The notes: a model not told the origin generated them from the sequence alone. A DNA stretch of 64,000 nucleotides from Deltaproteobacteria bacterium (GCA_028817435.1 JAPPPQ010000015.1:1-64000); one strand, 5' to 3'; positions 48,137 through 57,844 are shown, counted from the stretch's first letter. Numbers and translations: made by a program.

Positions 48137-49416
48137 GCGCGGGGCGGCGCGTGGTGGTGACGGGGCTGGGCGTGATTGCGCCCAATGGCAACGGCGTGGC
48201 GGAATTCGAGCGCGCGCTGCGCGAGGGCCGCAGCGGCTTGCGCCACCGCGAGGATATGCAGGAGCTCGGCTTCGGCTGCCAGGTGGCGGCGGTGCCGGAG
48301 GGCGTGGAGGCGCTGGCCGAGCGCAGCTTCAGCGCCGAGGAACTCTTCGCCATGAACGCCATTCACCGCTACGCGGCGCTGGTCGCCCTGGAAGCCTGGC
48401 AGGACGCCGGGCTGGCGCGCCCCGATGCGGCGGATGACCGGGTGGACTGGGACAGCGGCGCCATACTCGGCACCGGCATCGGCGGCATGGACACCATCGG
48501 CGACCGCGTCGTCCCCTTCGTCAACGGGAAGAAGGTGCGGCGCCTCGGCAGCACCGCCGTCGAGCAGGTCATGGCCAGCGGAGTCTCCGCCCGGGTCTCG
48601 GGCCTGCTGGCGCTGGGCAACCAGGTCAGCACCAATTCCAGCGCCTGCGCCACCGGCGTCGAGGCCATTGCATTGGGGGCGGAGCGCATTGCGCAGGGCG
48701 CGGCGGAGCGCATGGTCTGCGGCGGCGCGGAAATCGCCACGCCCTACATTTGGGCCGGCTTCGATGCCATGCGCGTGCTGAGCCGCCGCTTCAACGCCGC
48801 GCCCGAGCAGGCTTCGCGCCCGCTGAGCGCGTCGGCGGGGGGCTTCGTGCCGGGGGCCGGGGCGGGCGCGCTGCTGGTGGAGAGCCTCGACAGCGCCCGC
48901 GGCCGGGGCGCGCGCATCTACGCCGAACTGCGCGGCGCCGCCATCAACTGCGGCGGCCACCGCAGTGGCGGCAGCATGACGGCGCCGAATCCCGAAGGCG
49001 TGCGCCGCTGCATCCGCGCCGCCGTCGCTGCTGCCGGCATTGCGCCCGCCGAGGTGCAGGCCATCAGCGGCCATCTCACCGCCACCGCCGCCGATCCGCG
49101 CGAGGTGGCCTGCTGGGCCGATGCACTGCAGCGCGGCCCCGGCGATTTTCCGCTCATCACCTCCACCAAGTCGCTGATCGGCCACACGCTGGGCGCGGCG
49201 GGCGCCATCGAATCCGTCGCCGCGCTGCTGATGCTGCAGAACGGCTTCGTGCACGCCTCGCGCAACTGCGAAGATCTGCACCCCGAAATCGCGCCCTACG
49301 CCGATTCCGTTCCCCACGAATTGCACAAGGCGCCGGAGCTGCGCCTGCTGATGAAGGCCGGCTTCGGCTTCGGCGATGTGAACGCGGCCCTCGTGCTGCA
49401 GAAATGGGAAGACTGA
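48133..49416 (+). CDS. 3-oxoacyl-ACP synthase II (FabF-like)
   Basis: KAS II elongates acyl-ACP with malonyl-ACP. This 427-residue protein has the thiolase-fold nucleophile Cys in NSSACATGVEAIALG, the first His in SGHLTATAADP and the second in TSTKSLIGHTLGAAGA with the conserved Lys. The first His motif differs from the usual NAHGTSTP.ND: Gly is Leu and the Asn-Asp pair is shifted, marking a distinct KAS branch. It has all catalytic residues, so it is an active elongating enzyme rather than a chain-length factor. GTG 48133 overlaps the FabZ stop. Confidence 0.9.
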   Translation: MSAGRRVVVTGLGVIAPNGNGVAEFERALREGRSGLRHREDMQELGFGCQVAAVPEGVEALAERSFSAEELFAMNAIHRYAALVALEAWQDAGLARPDAADDRVDWDSGAILGTGIGGMDTIGDRVVPFVNGKKVRRLGSTAVEQVMASGVSARVSGLLALGNQVSTNSSACATGVEAIALGAERIAQGAAERMVCGGAEIATPYIWAGFDAMRVLSRRFNAAPEQASRPLSASAGGFVPGAGAGALLVESLDSARGRGARIYAELRGAAINCGGHRSGGSMTAPNPEGVRRCIRAAVAAAGIAPAEVQAISGHLTATAADPREVACWADALQRGPGDFPLITSTKSLIGHTLGAAGAIESVAALLMLQNGFVHASRNCEDLHPEIAPYADSVPHELHKAPELRLLMKAGFGFGDVNAALVLQKWED

Positions 49417-49437
49417 AACCCAGAAAGGAGAGAGACA

Positions 49438-49686
49438 ATGGACGCCAGTGACATTCAGGAGCGCGTGGTGAAGATCCTCACGCCCTATGTGAAGGACCAG
49501 GAGGCGCTCGCCAGCGTGAGCGCCGGCACCAACATTCTCGAGGATTTGAAGGTCAACTCGGCCCGCCTCGTGGATGTGGTGCTGGCCTTCGAGGACGAGT
49601 TCGACATTGAGATCGCCGATGAGGATGTGGACGCCGTCAACAGCGTCGGCGACTGCGTCGAGCTGATTGGCAAGAAGCTCGGCTGA
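49438..49686 (+). CDS. Acyl carrier protein
   Basis: This 82-residue acidic protein is a carrier with the phosphopantetheine serine in LKVNSARLVDVVLAFEDEF, at about residue 41. The motif NSA replaces the usual DSL of primary-metabolism ACPs, as in other specialised carriers. It has an AAAGGAGAG site. It lies between KAS II and the acyltransferase and should be activated by the transferase at 50564. Confidence 0.92.
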   Translation: MDASDIQERVVKILTPYVKDQEALASVSAGTNILEDLKVNSARLVDVVLAFEDEFDIEIADEDVDAVNSVGDCVELIGKKLG

Positions 49687-49710
49687 GCGCCGGCCGCCGC
49701 GGGAGGCGAA

Positions 49711-50574
49711 ATGGCGCCGACTCTCTCTGCGGCGGGCCGCCGCGCACTGCGGTTGCAGCGCGCGGTGAGCCTGCTGCTCGCGCCGCTGTGGATTCCCGCC
49801 TTCACCGCGCTGATGTGGGGCGCGCTGCGCTGGCGAATCGCAGACGCTGCGCCGCTGCGCCGCGCCTATGCGCGGCTGCGCGCCGAGTCCCGCGCGCCGT
49901 TGCTCATCTGCGCAAACCATCTGACCATGCTGGATTCCTTCGTGATCGGCTGGGCGCTGGGCGGCATCGGCTTCTATCTGCGCGATTTCGCGGCGCTGCC
50001 CTGGAACACGCCCGAGCGCGTTCACTTCGCCGACACCTGGTGGAAGCGCGCGCTGGTCTATCTGCTGAAGTGCGTTCCCATATCCAGGGGCTCGGCGCGG
50101 GGCGAAGTGGCGCTGGTTTTTGAGAAGCTGCGCTTTCTGATGCTGCGCGGCGATGTGGCGTTGGTGTTTCCCGAAGGCGGGCGCAGCCGCAGCAGCCGCG
50201 TCGAGGAAGCCAACGCGGCCTACGGCGTGGGCAGGCTGGTGAACTCGCTCCCCGGTTGCCGCGTGCTCTGCGTCTATCTGCGCGGCGCGGGGCAGCACAC
50301 CTGGACCGATTGGCCCGCGCGCGGCGAGCGCTTCCGCGCTACGGCCCAGTGCATTGAGCCGCAGAGCGAAGCGCGCGGCCTGCGCGCTTCGCTGGATGTC
50401 TCCCGGCAAATCGTGCGCCGCCTGGCGGAGATGGAGCGCGCGCACTTCGCCGACCACGGCGCGCCCCCGCAACCCGCGCCCGCCGCCGAAGCCGCTTCCG
50501 CTTCCGGTGCAGCCGCCGCGCCCGCGCGAGCTGCTTCTGCCGGTGTTGCAGCCGGAGGTGGCGATGATCGGTAA
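49711..50574 (+). CDS. PlsC-type 1-acyl-glycerol-3-phosphate acyltransferase
   Basis: This 287-residue acyltransferase has the catalytic ANHLTMLDSF (NHx4D type), RDFAALPWN, VPISRG and the substrate-binding FPEGGRSRSS. It transfers an acyl chain from ACP or CoA to a lysophospholipid-like acceptor at the membrane. A hydrophobic N-terminal segment (LLLAPLWIPAFTALMWG) anchors it. The C-terminus is a 50-residue Ala/Pro-rich tail. It overlaps the phosphopantetheinyl transferase gene by 11 bases. Position suggests it takes the product of this cluster into a lipid. Confidence 0.88.
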   Translation: MAPTLSAAGRRALRLQRAVSLLLAPLWIPAFTALMWGALRWRIADAAPLRRAYARLRAESRAPLLICANHLTMLDSFVIGWALGGIGFYLRDFAALPWNTPERVHFADTWWKRALVYLLKCVPISRGSARGEVALVFEKLRFLMLRGDVALVFPEGGRSRSSRVEEANAAYGVGRLVNSLPGCRVLCVYLRGAGQHTWTDWPARGERFRATAQCIEPQSEARGLRASLDVSRQIVRRLAEMERAHFADHGAPPQPAPAAEAASASGAAAAPARAASAGVAAGGGDDR

Positions 50575-51256
50575 CGATGTCGTGGATCTCGCCCATCCGG
50601 CGACGCGCCCCGGCGCGCAGCACCCGCGCTTCGACGCCCGCGTCTTCACCGGGGCGGAGCGCGCCGCGCTGGCGCAGAGCCCTGGGGCGGAGCGCCTGCG
50701 CTGGATTTTCTGGGCCGCCAAAGAGTCCGCCTACAAGGCCGCCCGCAAACTCGATTCCCGCACGGTCTGGTCCCCCGCGCGCTTCGCAGTGCAGCTCGAG
50801 CCGGCTGGGCCGCGGGAATTGACGGCGCTCTGCGGCGTGGTGCGCCATGGCGCTCTCGCTTTTTCTTTGCGCGTTGAGTCGAATGCCGAGAAGGTGCACG
50901 CGCTGGCATTTTGCGCGCGGAGCGCGCCGGACGCGCTTTACTGCGATGGCGTGGAGTCCTGCGCGAAAGGCGTGAAAGCCAGCGCCGCGGTGCGCGCCGC
51001 CGCCCGCCGCGAAATCGCCGCATGGCTGGGCGCTGCGCCGGATGCCATTTGCATCGGGCGGCGCGGGCGCATTCCGACTCTGCACATCGCCGGGCTGCCC
51101 GGGGAGGCCGCCGATCTCTCGCTCTCCCACCACGGCCGCTTCGTAGCCTGGGCCTGCGAAATTGAGCGCGCGGCGCTGCGCAACGCCCCGCGGCGCGCGG
51201 CCAATCACTCCGCCCGGCACGGCGCAATGCGCCGCGTGGAACGCCATGCCGTCTGA
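50564..51256 (+). CDS. 4'-phosphopantetheinyl transferase
   Basis: This 230-residue Sfp/AcpS-superfamily protein has MIGNDVVDLAHP at the start, the Mg2+-binding WIFWAAKESAYKAARKL and LSLSHHGRFVAWA. It converts apo-ACP to holo-ACP using CoA and probably serves the ACP at 49438. ATG 50564 follows GGAGGTGGCG; the ORF track extension covers the acyltransferase tail. It overlaps the carboxylase start by 11 bases. Confidence 0.9.
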   Translation: MIGNDVVDLAHPATRPGAQHPRFDARVFTGAERAALAQSPGAERLRWIFWAAKESAYKAARKLDSRTVWSPARFAVQLEPAGPRELTALCGVVRHGALAFSLRVESNAEKVHALAFCARSAPDALYCDGVESCAKGVKASAAVRAAARREIAAWLGAAPDAICIGRRGRIPTLHIAGLPGEAADLSLSHHGRFVAWACEIERAALRNAPRRAANHSARHGAMRRVERHAV

Positions 51257-54200
51257 ACCGCGCGCGCCGGGATTTTTCGCGCGGCTCTCGCGGCGCAAGC
51301 GCCGGGCGGCCGAGCCGGAATCGCCGCCGCCCGCCGCACCCGAAGCCGCGCCCGCCGGGCCGCCGGGCTTTGAGCCCATCCAGCGGCTCGCCATTGTGAA
51401 CCGGGGCGAGGCGGCCATGCGCTGCATTCGCGCGGTGAAGGCGCTGCGCGCGCAAGAGGGTTCGGTGCTGCGCGCGCTGGCGCTTTTCACCGAGGAGGAG
51501 CGCATGGCGCCCTTCGTTCGCCACGCCGATTTGGCAGAGCCGCTTTCGGGCAGCGGCGTTGCGGCGTATCTGGATCACGAGGGAATCGCCTTGGCCCTGG
51601 CCCGCGCGCAGGCGGATGCGGTGTGGCCGGGCTGGGGCTTTGTCGCCGAGGATGCGTCCTTCGTCGAGAAGATCGAGGCGGCGGGGCTGCGCTTTCTCGG
51701 CCCTTCGCCCGCGGCGATGCGCGCGCTCGGCGACAAGATCGGCTCGAAGCGGCTGGCCGAGCGCGCCGGCGTCCCCGTTTCGCCGTGGAGCGGCGCTGCG
51801 CTGCCCGATGCGGAGGCGGCCGCCGAAGCGGCGCGGGACATCGGCTATCCGCTGGTGGTGAAGGCCTCCGCCGGGGGCGGCGGGCGCGGCATTCGCATTG
51901 TGGAGCGCGCCGAAGATCTGGCGGCGGCCTTCCGCTCCGCCGCGGCCGAAGCCGAGGCGGCCTTCGGCGACGGCCGCCTATTCGTCGAGCAAAAGGTCAC
52001 CGGCGGCAGGCACATCGAGGTGCAGATTGCCGCCGACCGCCACGGCACAGTGCACGCAGTGGGCTGCCGCGATTGCTCGGTGCAGCGCCGCCACCAGAAA
52101 GTGCTGGAAGAAGCGCCGCCCCCCGGACTTTCCGGCGAATTGCAGCAGGCGCTGTGCGGCGCGGCGGTGCGCATCGCCGCCGCCGCGGGCTATGTGGGAG
52201 TCGGCACCGTGGAGTTTCTGGTGGGCGGCGGCGAGTGGTTCTTTCTCGAGATGAATCCGCGCCTGCAGGTGGAGCACGGCATTACCGAGGAGACCACGGG
52301 ACTGGACCTGGTGCAGTTGCAGATTCGCATTGCGCGCGGCGAATCGCTGGCCGGACTGGAGGTGCAGAGCCGCGGCTGCGCCATGGAGGCGCGGCTCTGC
52401 GCCGAAGATCCCGAGCGCGGCCACCTGCCCTCCCCCGGGCGCATTGCGCGCTTCGATCCCGCGCTGGGCCCGCGCATTCGCGTGGATACCGGCGTGGCCG
52501 CGGGCAGCCTGGTCCCCGCCGCCTTCGATTCGCTGATCGCCAAAGTGATTGCGGCCGGCGAGACGCGCGAAGAGGCGCGCGCGCGGCTGGCCGCGGCGCT
52601 GGCCGATACCGAGCTGGTCATTGAAGGCGGCGCCAGCAACAAGGGATACCTGGCGGAGATTCTGGAGCACCCGGAATACCGGCGCGGCGGAGTGGACACC
52701 ACCTGGCTGGACCGCTTCGGCGCAGCGCGCGGCGCGCAATCGGAGTTCGCCGCGCCGGCATTGCTGGCCGCCGCGATTCTCACCTATCAGCGCCGCCGCG
52801 CCGAAATGCGCCTCAACTTCTACGCCGAAGCCGGCGGCATTGCCCAGGCCCCCGCCTCCGAAGGGCAGGAAGTGGATCTGAGCCACGGCGGCGAGCAGTA
52901 TCGGCTGCATGTATTTGCGGTGGGCGCTTGGGGCTACCGGGTGCATTTGAAAGAGGGCGCGGAAGGGGGAGAAACCAGCGCAGTGGTGCGCGCCACGTTG
53001 CGCGAACAGGGCGTATGCGCCGCGCGGCTCGATCTCGGCGGGCGCGCGCTGCGCGTGCTCTACGATTTGGGCGAAGCGGGCCTGCGCGTGGAAGTGGAGG
53101 GCCGCGCTTTTGCTTTCTCTTATCAGGCCGCGGGACAGGTGCGCGCCGCCACGCCGGCCATGGTGGTTTCGGTGAATGTGGCGCCGGGCGATGCGGTGTC
53201 GGCCGGCCAACTGCTCGGCGTGCTCGAGGCGATGAAGATGGAAGTGGGCTTCGAGGCGCCGGTGTCGGGCACGGTCAGCGAGGTGCGCGCGCGCAGCGGG
53301 CAGCAGGTGGCGGCGGGCGATGTGCTGCTGGTCATAGACGCCTCGCCCGATGGCGCGGCCCCCGGCGCGGCGGCGCGGATTCGCCTGGCCGAAGAGGCCG
53401 ATCCCCTGCAGCCGCTCTTTGCGCCGCGCGCCGGCGAAAAGTTGGGCGAGCCGGATCTGCTGGCCGCCGAGCGCGCGCCCGCCGCGGCCCGGCGCGCCGC
53501 GCTGGCCGCGGTGCGCGAAGAGACTCGCCGCGTGCTGCTGGGCTACGACGCAACCCCGGCCCGCGCCGAGCGCCTGGCCGAGCTGCACGAAGCGCCGCTG
53601 CCCGACGCGTTGCCGGATTCCTTCTGCCGCGAGCTCGCCAATTTGGGCGAGGAGATCTGCCTGCTGGCGGATCTGGCGGTGCTCTTCGTCCGCTCCCGGG
53701 CGGCCTCGGTATCCGGCGAGTCCGGTCCCTCGAATGAGGCGCGGCTGCGTATGTATGTGCGGCGCTTCCGGGCCGGCGGCGCGGGCATTGCGGAGGATTT
53801 CCTGGAGCTGGTGCGCCGCGCGCTTTCGCACTACGGCTTGCGCGGACTCGAGGCCAGCGATGCGTTGGAGCGCGCGCTGTTGCGGTTGCTGGCCTCGCAG
53901 CAATCCGGACTGCGCGACCGCCTGGCCCGGGCCATGCTGCGCCGCATTGCAGACGCGGCGCGGCGCGGCGTTTCCCCCGGCGCCACCAAGCGCCTGGGCG
54001 AGTCGCTCGACTCGCTGGCGCGAATGCGCGGCCTGGTCACCGACCGGGTGGCCGACGCCGCCATCGAGGCGCGCTATCTGCTGTTCGAGCAGCCCGAGAT
54101 TCAGCGCCGCGCCGAGCACATCAGCAGCAGCGTGCAGGCATGGCTGGATGCGGCGGCGGAAAGCCCCGCGCATCCCCCCGAGAATGTGCTGCGCGACTTT

Positions 54201-57014
54201 GTGGATGTGCACCGGGGAGTCTTTGACCGGGTGGGCGCGTGGATTGATCACGGCGATGCGCTGCGCCGCTCCATTGCGCTGGCCGCCCATTTGCGCCGCG
54301 CCTACTCGCCCATCGCGCCTGTGGAAGCGGCCGCTGCCGAGCCTTTTGTCGCGCCCTTTGTCTCGCGCATGGCGCTGCCGGACGGGCGCTTCGTGCTGGG
54401 CGCGGCCTGCACCCTGCGCGGCGCGGACCAAGTGTTGCCGGCGGCCACCCGGCTCATCGAGGTGGCGCGGCAGCAGGGCGGGGCGCAGGCCCGCGCCCTC
54501 GAAATCTTCGCGCCGCATCCCGATGCCGATGGCGCAGACGGCGGCGCAGCGCCCGGCGCAGCCGAGCTCGGCGAGCTGCTCGCTCCGGCGCTATCCGGGG
54601 GCTTTGCGGCCGAGCGCCTCACGGTCACCTGGCTGCGCCCGGGCGGGCCGGATGTGCATCACACTTTTGTGGCCGATGCGCAATCGGCGCGGGGTTTCCG
54701 CAGCGAGGAAGCGCTGTGCGGCTTGCATCCCGAAGCCGCGCGGCGCATTGATCTGGCGCGGCTCTCGGGTTTCGAGCTCTCGCGGCAGCCCGCGCCCGAG
54801 CCCATTTACTGCTTCTACGCGCGCGCGCGGGAGGAGCCCGCCGACGAGCGCATCTTCGTGCTGGTGGATCTGCGCTTCCGCTCGCCCGAGCGCGAGGCGC
54901 AGCTCCATGTGCCGGCCTTCGAGTTCGCCTTCTACGAGGCGGCGCGGCAATTGCGCGCCGTGCTGTCGCTGCGCGATCCCAAGCGGCGCTTGCAGTGGAA
55001 TCGCATCGGAGTGTTTCTGGCGCAGCCGGTGTTTCTCGATTCCGGAATCGCGCAGCGGCTTTCGCGCAACCTGGCGCCCGCCACCCGCAATCTGGGCATC
55101 GAAAAGGTGGTGGTGCGGCTGGAATTGCTGGACCGCGCCGCCCCCGCGCGTGCCGCCGAGACCCGCGAGTTCGTCATTTCCGATGTGACGGGAATGAACA
55201 TGACTTTGCAAATGCGCGAACCGCGCCGCGCGCCGCTGCAGCCCCACAGCACTTACGAGAGCCGGGTGGTGGCCGCGCGCCGCCGCCGCCTGGTCTATCC
55301 CTACGAGATCATTCGCACGCTCACCGGCGCGGGTGGCGCGCAGGCGGGGTCCGGGGATGCGGCGGGCATTCCCCCCGGCGAATTCGAGGAGTTCGATCTG
55401 GATCCCGCCGCGCCCGCCGAAGCCCCCCGCGCGCGCAGCGTTTCGGGCCGCCCCTACGGGCAGAACCGCTGCGGCGTGGTGTTCGGCGTGATTCGCACGG
55501 CGACGGACAAGGTGCCGGAGGGCATGCGCCGCGTGCTGCTGCTCTCGGATCCCACCCGCGGCATGGGCTCGCTGGCGGCGGAGGAATGCGACCGCGTGGA
55601 GGCGGCGCTGGATTTGGCGGAGCGCGAAAAGCTGCCGCTCGAGTGGATCCCCGTCTCTTCCGGCGCGCGCATCGCCATGGACAACGGCACCGAGAACCTG
55701 GACGCCACGGCGCGGGTGGTGCGCCGCATCGTTCGCTTCACCCAGGCGGGCGGCGCGATTCATGTGATCGTCACCGGCGTGAATGTGGGCGCGCAGAGTT
55801 ACTGGGACGCGCTCTCGACCATGCTCATGCACACCCGGGGCGCGCTGATCATGACGCAGAACGCCTCCATGGTGCTGACCGGAAGCGCGGCGCTGCTGGC
55901 CTCGGGCTCGGTGTCGGCGGAAAGCGAGCAGGCCATCGGCGGCTTCGAGCGCATCATGGGGCCGAATGGCGAGGCGCAATACCACGCCCGCGATCTCGCC
56001 GACGCCTACCGCATTCTCTACGAGCACTACCGCTACACCTATGTGCCGCCGGGCGAGCGCGGCCCGCGCCGCCATGCCACTCAGGATCACGCCGAGCGCA
56101 GCGTCGGCGCAGAGGCCGCCCCCGCCGGCAGCGATTTCGCAACGGTGGGCGAGATTTTCTCGGACCAGACGAATCCCGGGCGCAAGCGGCCTTTTGCAAT
56201 GCGCGCGGTGATGCAGGCGGTGATGGACCGCGACGGCGGCTGCCTGGAGCGCTGGGCCGCCTGGGTGGGCGCAGAGACGGCCATCGTGTGGGACGCGCAT
56301 CTCGACGGGCAGCCGGTGTGCATGATCGGAATCGAGAGCCGCAACATCGCCCGCGAGGGCTACCGCCCCCACGACGGCCCCGCCGCCTGGAACGGCGGGA
56401 CTTTGTTTCCCGAGTCCTCGAAGAAGGTGGCGCGCGCGCTGAACGCCGCCAGCGGCAACCGCCCGGTGGTGGTGCTGGCAAACCTTTCGGGCTTCGACGG
56501 CTCGCCGGAATCCATGCGCAAGCTGCAGCTCGAGCACGGCGCGGAAATCGCCCGCGCTGTGGTGAACTTCGCCGGGCCGATTTTGTTTCTGGTGGTGTCG
56601 CGCTATCACGGCGGGGCCTATGTGGTGTTTTCCCGGGCGCTGAATCCGCGGTTGCGCGCCGCGGCGCTCACCGGTTCCTACGCATCGGTAATTGGCGGCG
56701 CGCCCGCGGCCAAGGTGGTATTCGCCCGCGAGGTGCGCGCGCGGGCCGCGCGGGATCCGCGCGTGCGCGCTCTGGCAGATCGCCGCGGCGCTGCGGGCGA
56801 GCGCGGCGACGAGAAGAACTACGAGCGCACCCTCGACGAGGTCACCTTGGAGAAGCAGGCCGAGCTGGCCCGCGAGTTTGACGCCGTGCACACCGTGGAG
56901 CGCGCCCGCGATGTGGGTTCGCTGGAAGAGATTGTCCCGCCCCGGCAGATGCGCGCCTGGCTGGTGCGCAAGTTGCGCGAGGAGCTGGCCCGCGCGGGGG
57001 AAGGCGCGTGGTGA
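51246..57014 (+). CDS. Single-chain acetyl/acyl-CoA carboxylase (BC-BCCP-central-CT)
   Basis: This 1922-residue protein contains the whole carboxylase in one chain. Biotin carboxylase is at about 45-490 (GGGGRGIRIV, DCSVQRRHQKVLEEAP, LEMNPRLQVEHGITEE). The biotin-accepting EAMKME has Lys664. A central region of about 700 residues (about 700-1390) resembles no bacterial Acc subunit but sits where eukaryotic ACC has its central domain. Carboxyltransferase halves are at about 1398-1595 and 1632-1920, with SSGARIAMD and ANLSGFDGSPESMRK. The order matches eukaryotic ACC; bacteria usually use four separate proteins. It would supply malonyl-CoA for the cluster. Start ATG 51246 overlaps the previous stop; the end overlaps map as GTGA. 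Acetyl- versus longer acyl-CoA specificity is unknown. Confidence 0.88.
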   Translation: MPSEPRAPGFFARLSRRKRRAAEPESPPPAAPEAAPAGPPGFEPIQRLAIVNRGEAAMRCIRAVKALRAQEGSVLRALALFTEEERMAPFVRHADLAEPLSGSGVAAYLDHEGIALALARAQADAVWPGWGFVAEDASFVEKIEAAGLRFLGPSPAAMRALGDKIGSKRLAERAGVPVSPWSGAALPDAEAAAEAARDIGYPLVVKASAGGGGRGIRIVERAEDLAAAFRSAAAEAEAAFGDGRLFVEQKVTGGRHIEVQIAADRHGTVHAVGCRDCSVQRRHQKVLEEAPPPGLSGELQQALCGAAVRIAAAAGYVGVGTVEFLVGGGEWFFLEMNPRLQVEHGITEETTGLDLVQLQIRIARGESLAGLEVQSRGCAMEARLCAEDPERGHLPSPGRIARFDPALGPRIRVDTGVAAGSLVPAAFDSLIAKVIAAGETREEARARLAAALADTELVIEGGASNKGYLAEILEHPEYRRGGVDTTWLDRFGAARGAQSEFAAPALLAAAILTYQRRRAEMRLNFYAEAGGIAQAPASEGQEVDLSHGGEQYRLHVFAVGAWGYRVHLKEGAEGGETSAVVRATLREQGVCAARLDLGGRALRVLYDLGEAGLRVEVEGRAFAFSYQAAGQVRAATPAMVVSVNVAPGDAVSAGQLLGVLEAMKMEVGFEAPVSGTVSEVRARSGQQVAAGDVLLVIDASPDGAAPGAAARIRLAEEADPLQPLFAPRAGEKLGEPDLLAAERAPAAARRAALAAVREETRRVLLGYDATPARAERLAELHEAPLPDALPDSFCRELANLGEEICLLADLAVLFVRSRAASVSGESGPSNEARLRMYVRRFRAGGAGIAEDFLELVRRALSHYGLRGLEASDALERALLRLLASQQSGLRDRLARAMLRRIADAARRGVSPGATKRLGESLDSLARMRGLVTDRVADAAIEARYLLFEQPEIQRRAEHISSSVQAWLDAAAESPAHPPENVLRDFVDVHRGVFDRVGAWIDHGDALRRSIALAAHLRRAYSPIAPVEAAAAEPFVAPFVSRMALPDGRFVLGAACTLRGADQVLPAATRLIEVARQQGGAQARALEIFAPHPDADGADGGAAPGAAELGELLAPALSGGFAAERLTVTWLRPGGPDVHHTFVADAQSARGFRSEEALCGLHPEAARRIDLARLSGFELSRQPAPEPIYCFYARAREEPADERIFVLVDLRFRSPEREAQLHVPAFEFAFYEAARQLRAVLSLRDPKRRLQWNRIGVFLAQPVFLDSGIAQRLSRNLAPATRNLGIEKVVVRLELLDRAAPARAAETREFVISDVTGMNMTLQMREPRRAPLQPHSTYESRVVAARRRRLVYPYEIIRTLTGAGGAQAGSGDAAGIPPGEFEEFDLDPAAPAEAPRARSVSGRPYGQNRCGVVFGVIRTATDKVPEGMRRVLLLSDPTRGMGSLAAEECDRVEAALDLAEREKLPLEWIPVSSGARIAMDNGTENLDATARVVRRIVRFTQAGGAIHVIVTGVNVGAQSYWDALSTMLMHTRGALIMTQNASMVLTGSAALLASGSVSAESEQAIGGFERIMGPNGEAQYHARDLADAYRILYEHYRYTYVPPGERGPRRHATQDHAERSVGAEAAPAGSDFATVGEIFSDQTNPGRKRPFAMRAVMQAVMDRDGGCLERWAAWVGAETAIVWDAHLDGQPVCMIGIESRNIAREGYRPHDGPAAWNGGTLFPESSKKVARALNAASGNRPVVVLANLSGFDGSPESMRKLQLEHGAEIARAVVNFAGPILFLVVSRYHGGAYVVFSRALNPRLRAAALTGSYASVIGGAPAAKVVFAREVRARAARDPRVRALADRRGAAGERGDEKNYERTLDEVTLEKQAELAREFDAVHTVERARDVGSLEEIVPPRQMRAWLVRKLREELARAGEGAW

Positions 57015-57844
57015 AGCGCATTCGCAAGAGCCGCGCCCGCCCGCGCCGCCCCGGCCCGTCCCCCCGGCTCGGCCCCGCAGAAATTGAAGAGATGCGCGCC
57101 GCAGGCCGCTTCGCCGCGGAGCTGCTGGACGCCGTGGCCGAGCGGGTGCGCCCCGGCGTCAGCACCGGCGAGCTCGACCGCCTGGTGGAATCGCTCACCC
57201 GCGCGCGTGGCGCGCGCAGCGCGCCCCACGGCTACCGCAGCGCCGGTGCGCCGCCCTTTCCGGGTCACTGCTGCACCTCGGTGAACGATGTGGTCTGCCA
57301 CGGCATTCCCGACGACGCCCGCGTGCTGCGCGACGGCGACATTGTGAATGTGGATGTGACGCCGGTGCTCGGCGGCTTTCACGGCGACACCTCGCGCACC
57401 TTCGCAGTGGGCGATTCGGTTTCGCCCCGCGCGCGGCAATTGATCGCCGATGCGCGCCGCGCTCTGTGGCTCGGCATTCGCGCGGTGCTGCCCGGCGCGC
57501 GCACCGGCGATATCGGCCACGCCATTGCCAGCTTTGCCGAATCCCGGGGCTATGGCGTGGTGCGCGAGTTCACCGGCCACGGCGTGGGCCGCCAATTTCA
57601 CACCGCGCCCACCATCTATCACTACGGCCGGCCCGGCGCGGGCGAGCCGCTGCTGCCCGGCATGACCTTCACCATTGAGCCGATGATCAATCTCGGCCAC
57701 TGGCGGACGCAAATTCTCGGCGATGGCTGGACCGCCGTTACCGCCGACGGCTCGCTCTCCGCGCAATGGGAGCACACGCTGCTGGTCACGGAGGAAGGAG
57801 TCGAGGTGCTGACTTTGGGCAGCGGCGAAACACCGCCGCTGTAA
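57011..57844 (+). CDS. map: Type I methionine aminopeptidase
   Basis: This 277-residue enzyme removes the initiator methionine. The metal ligands are all present: two Asp in VNVDVTPVLGGFHGDTSRTF, His in FTGHGVGRQFH, Glu in FTIEPMINLG and Glu in QWEHTLLVTEEG. The first 20 residues are a basic, Arg/Pro-rich extension. GTG 57011 overlaps the carboxylase stop (GTGA); GTG 57008 is also possible. It is a housekeeping gene appended to the acyl cluster, so its expression may be tied to it. Confidence 0.96.
   Translation: MKRIRKSRARPRRPGPSPRLGPAEIEEMRAAGRFAAELLDAVAERVRPGVSTGELDRLVESLTRARGARSAPHGYRSAGAPPFPGHCCTSVNDVVCHGIPDDARVLRDGDIVNVDVTPVLGGFHGDTSRTFAVGDSVSPRARQLIADARRALWLGIRAVLPGARTGDIGHAIASFAESRGYGVVREFTGHGVGRQFHTAPTIYHYGRPGAGEPLLPGMTFTIEPMINLGHWRTQILGDGWTAVTADGSLSAQWEHTLLVTEEGVEVLTLGSGETPPL

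Noticed and set aside
51978-56891. Minus-strand ORFs of 846 and 766 codons opposite the carboxylase
   Set aside because: Shadows; the plus frame contains BC, BCCP and CT motifs throughout.
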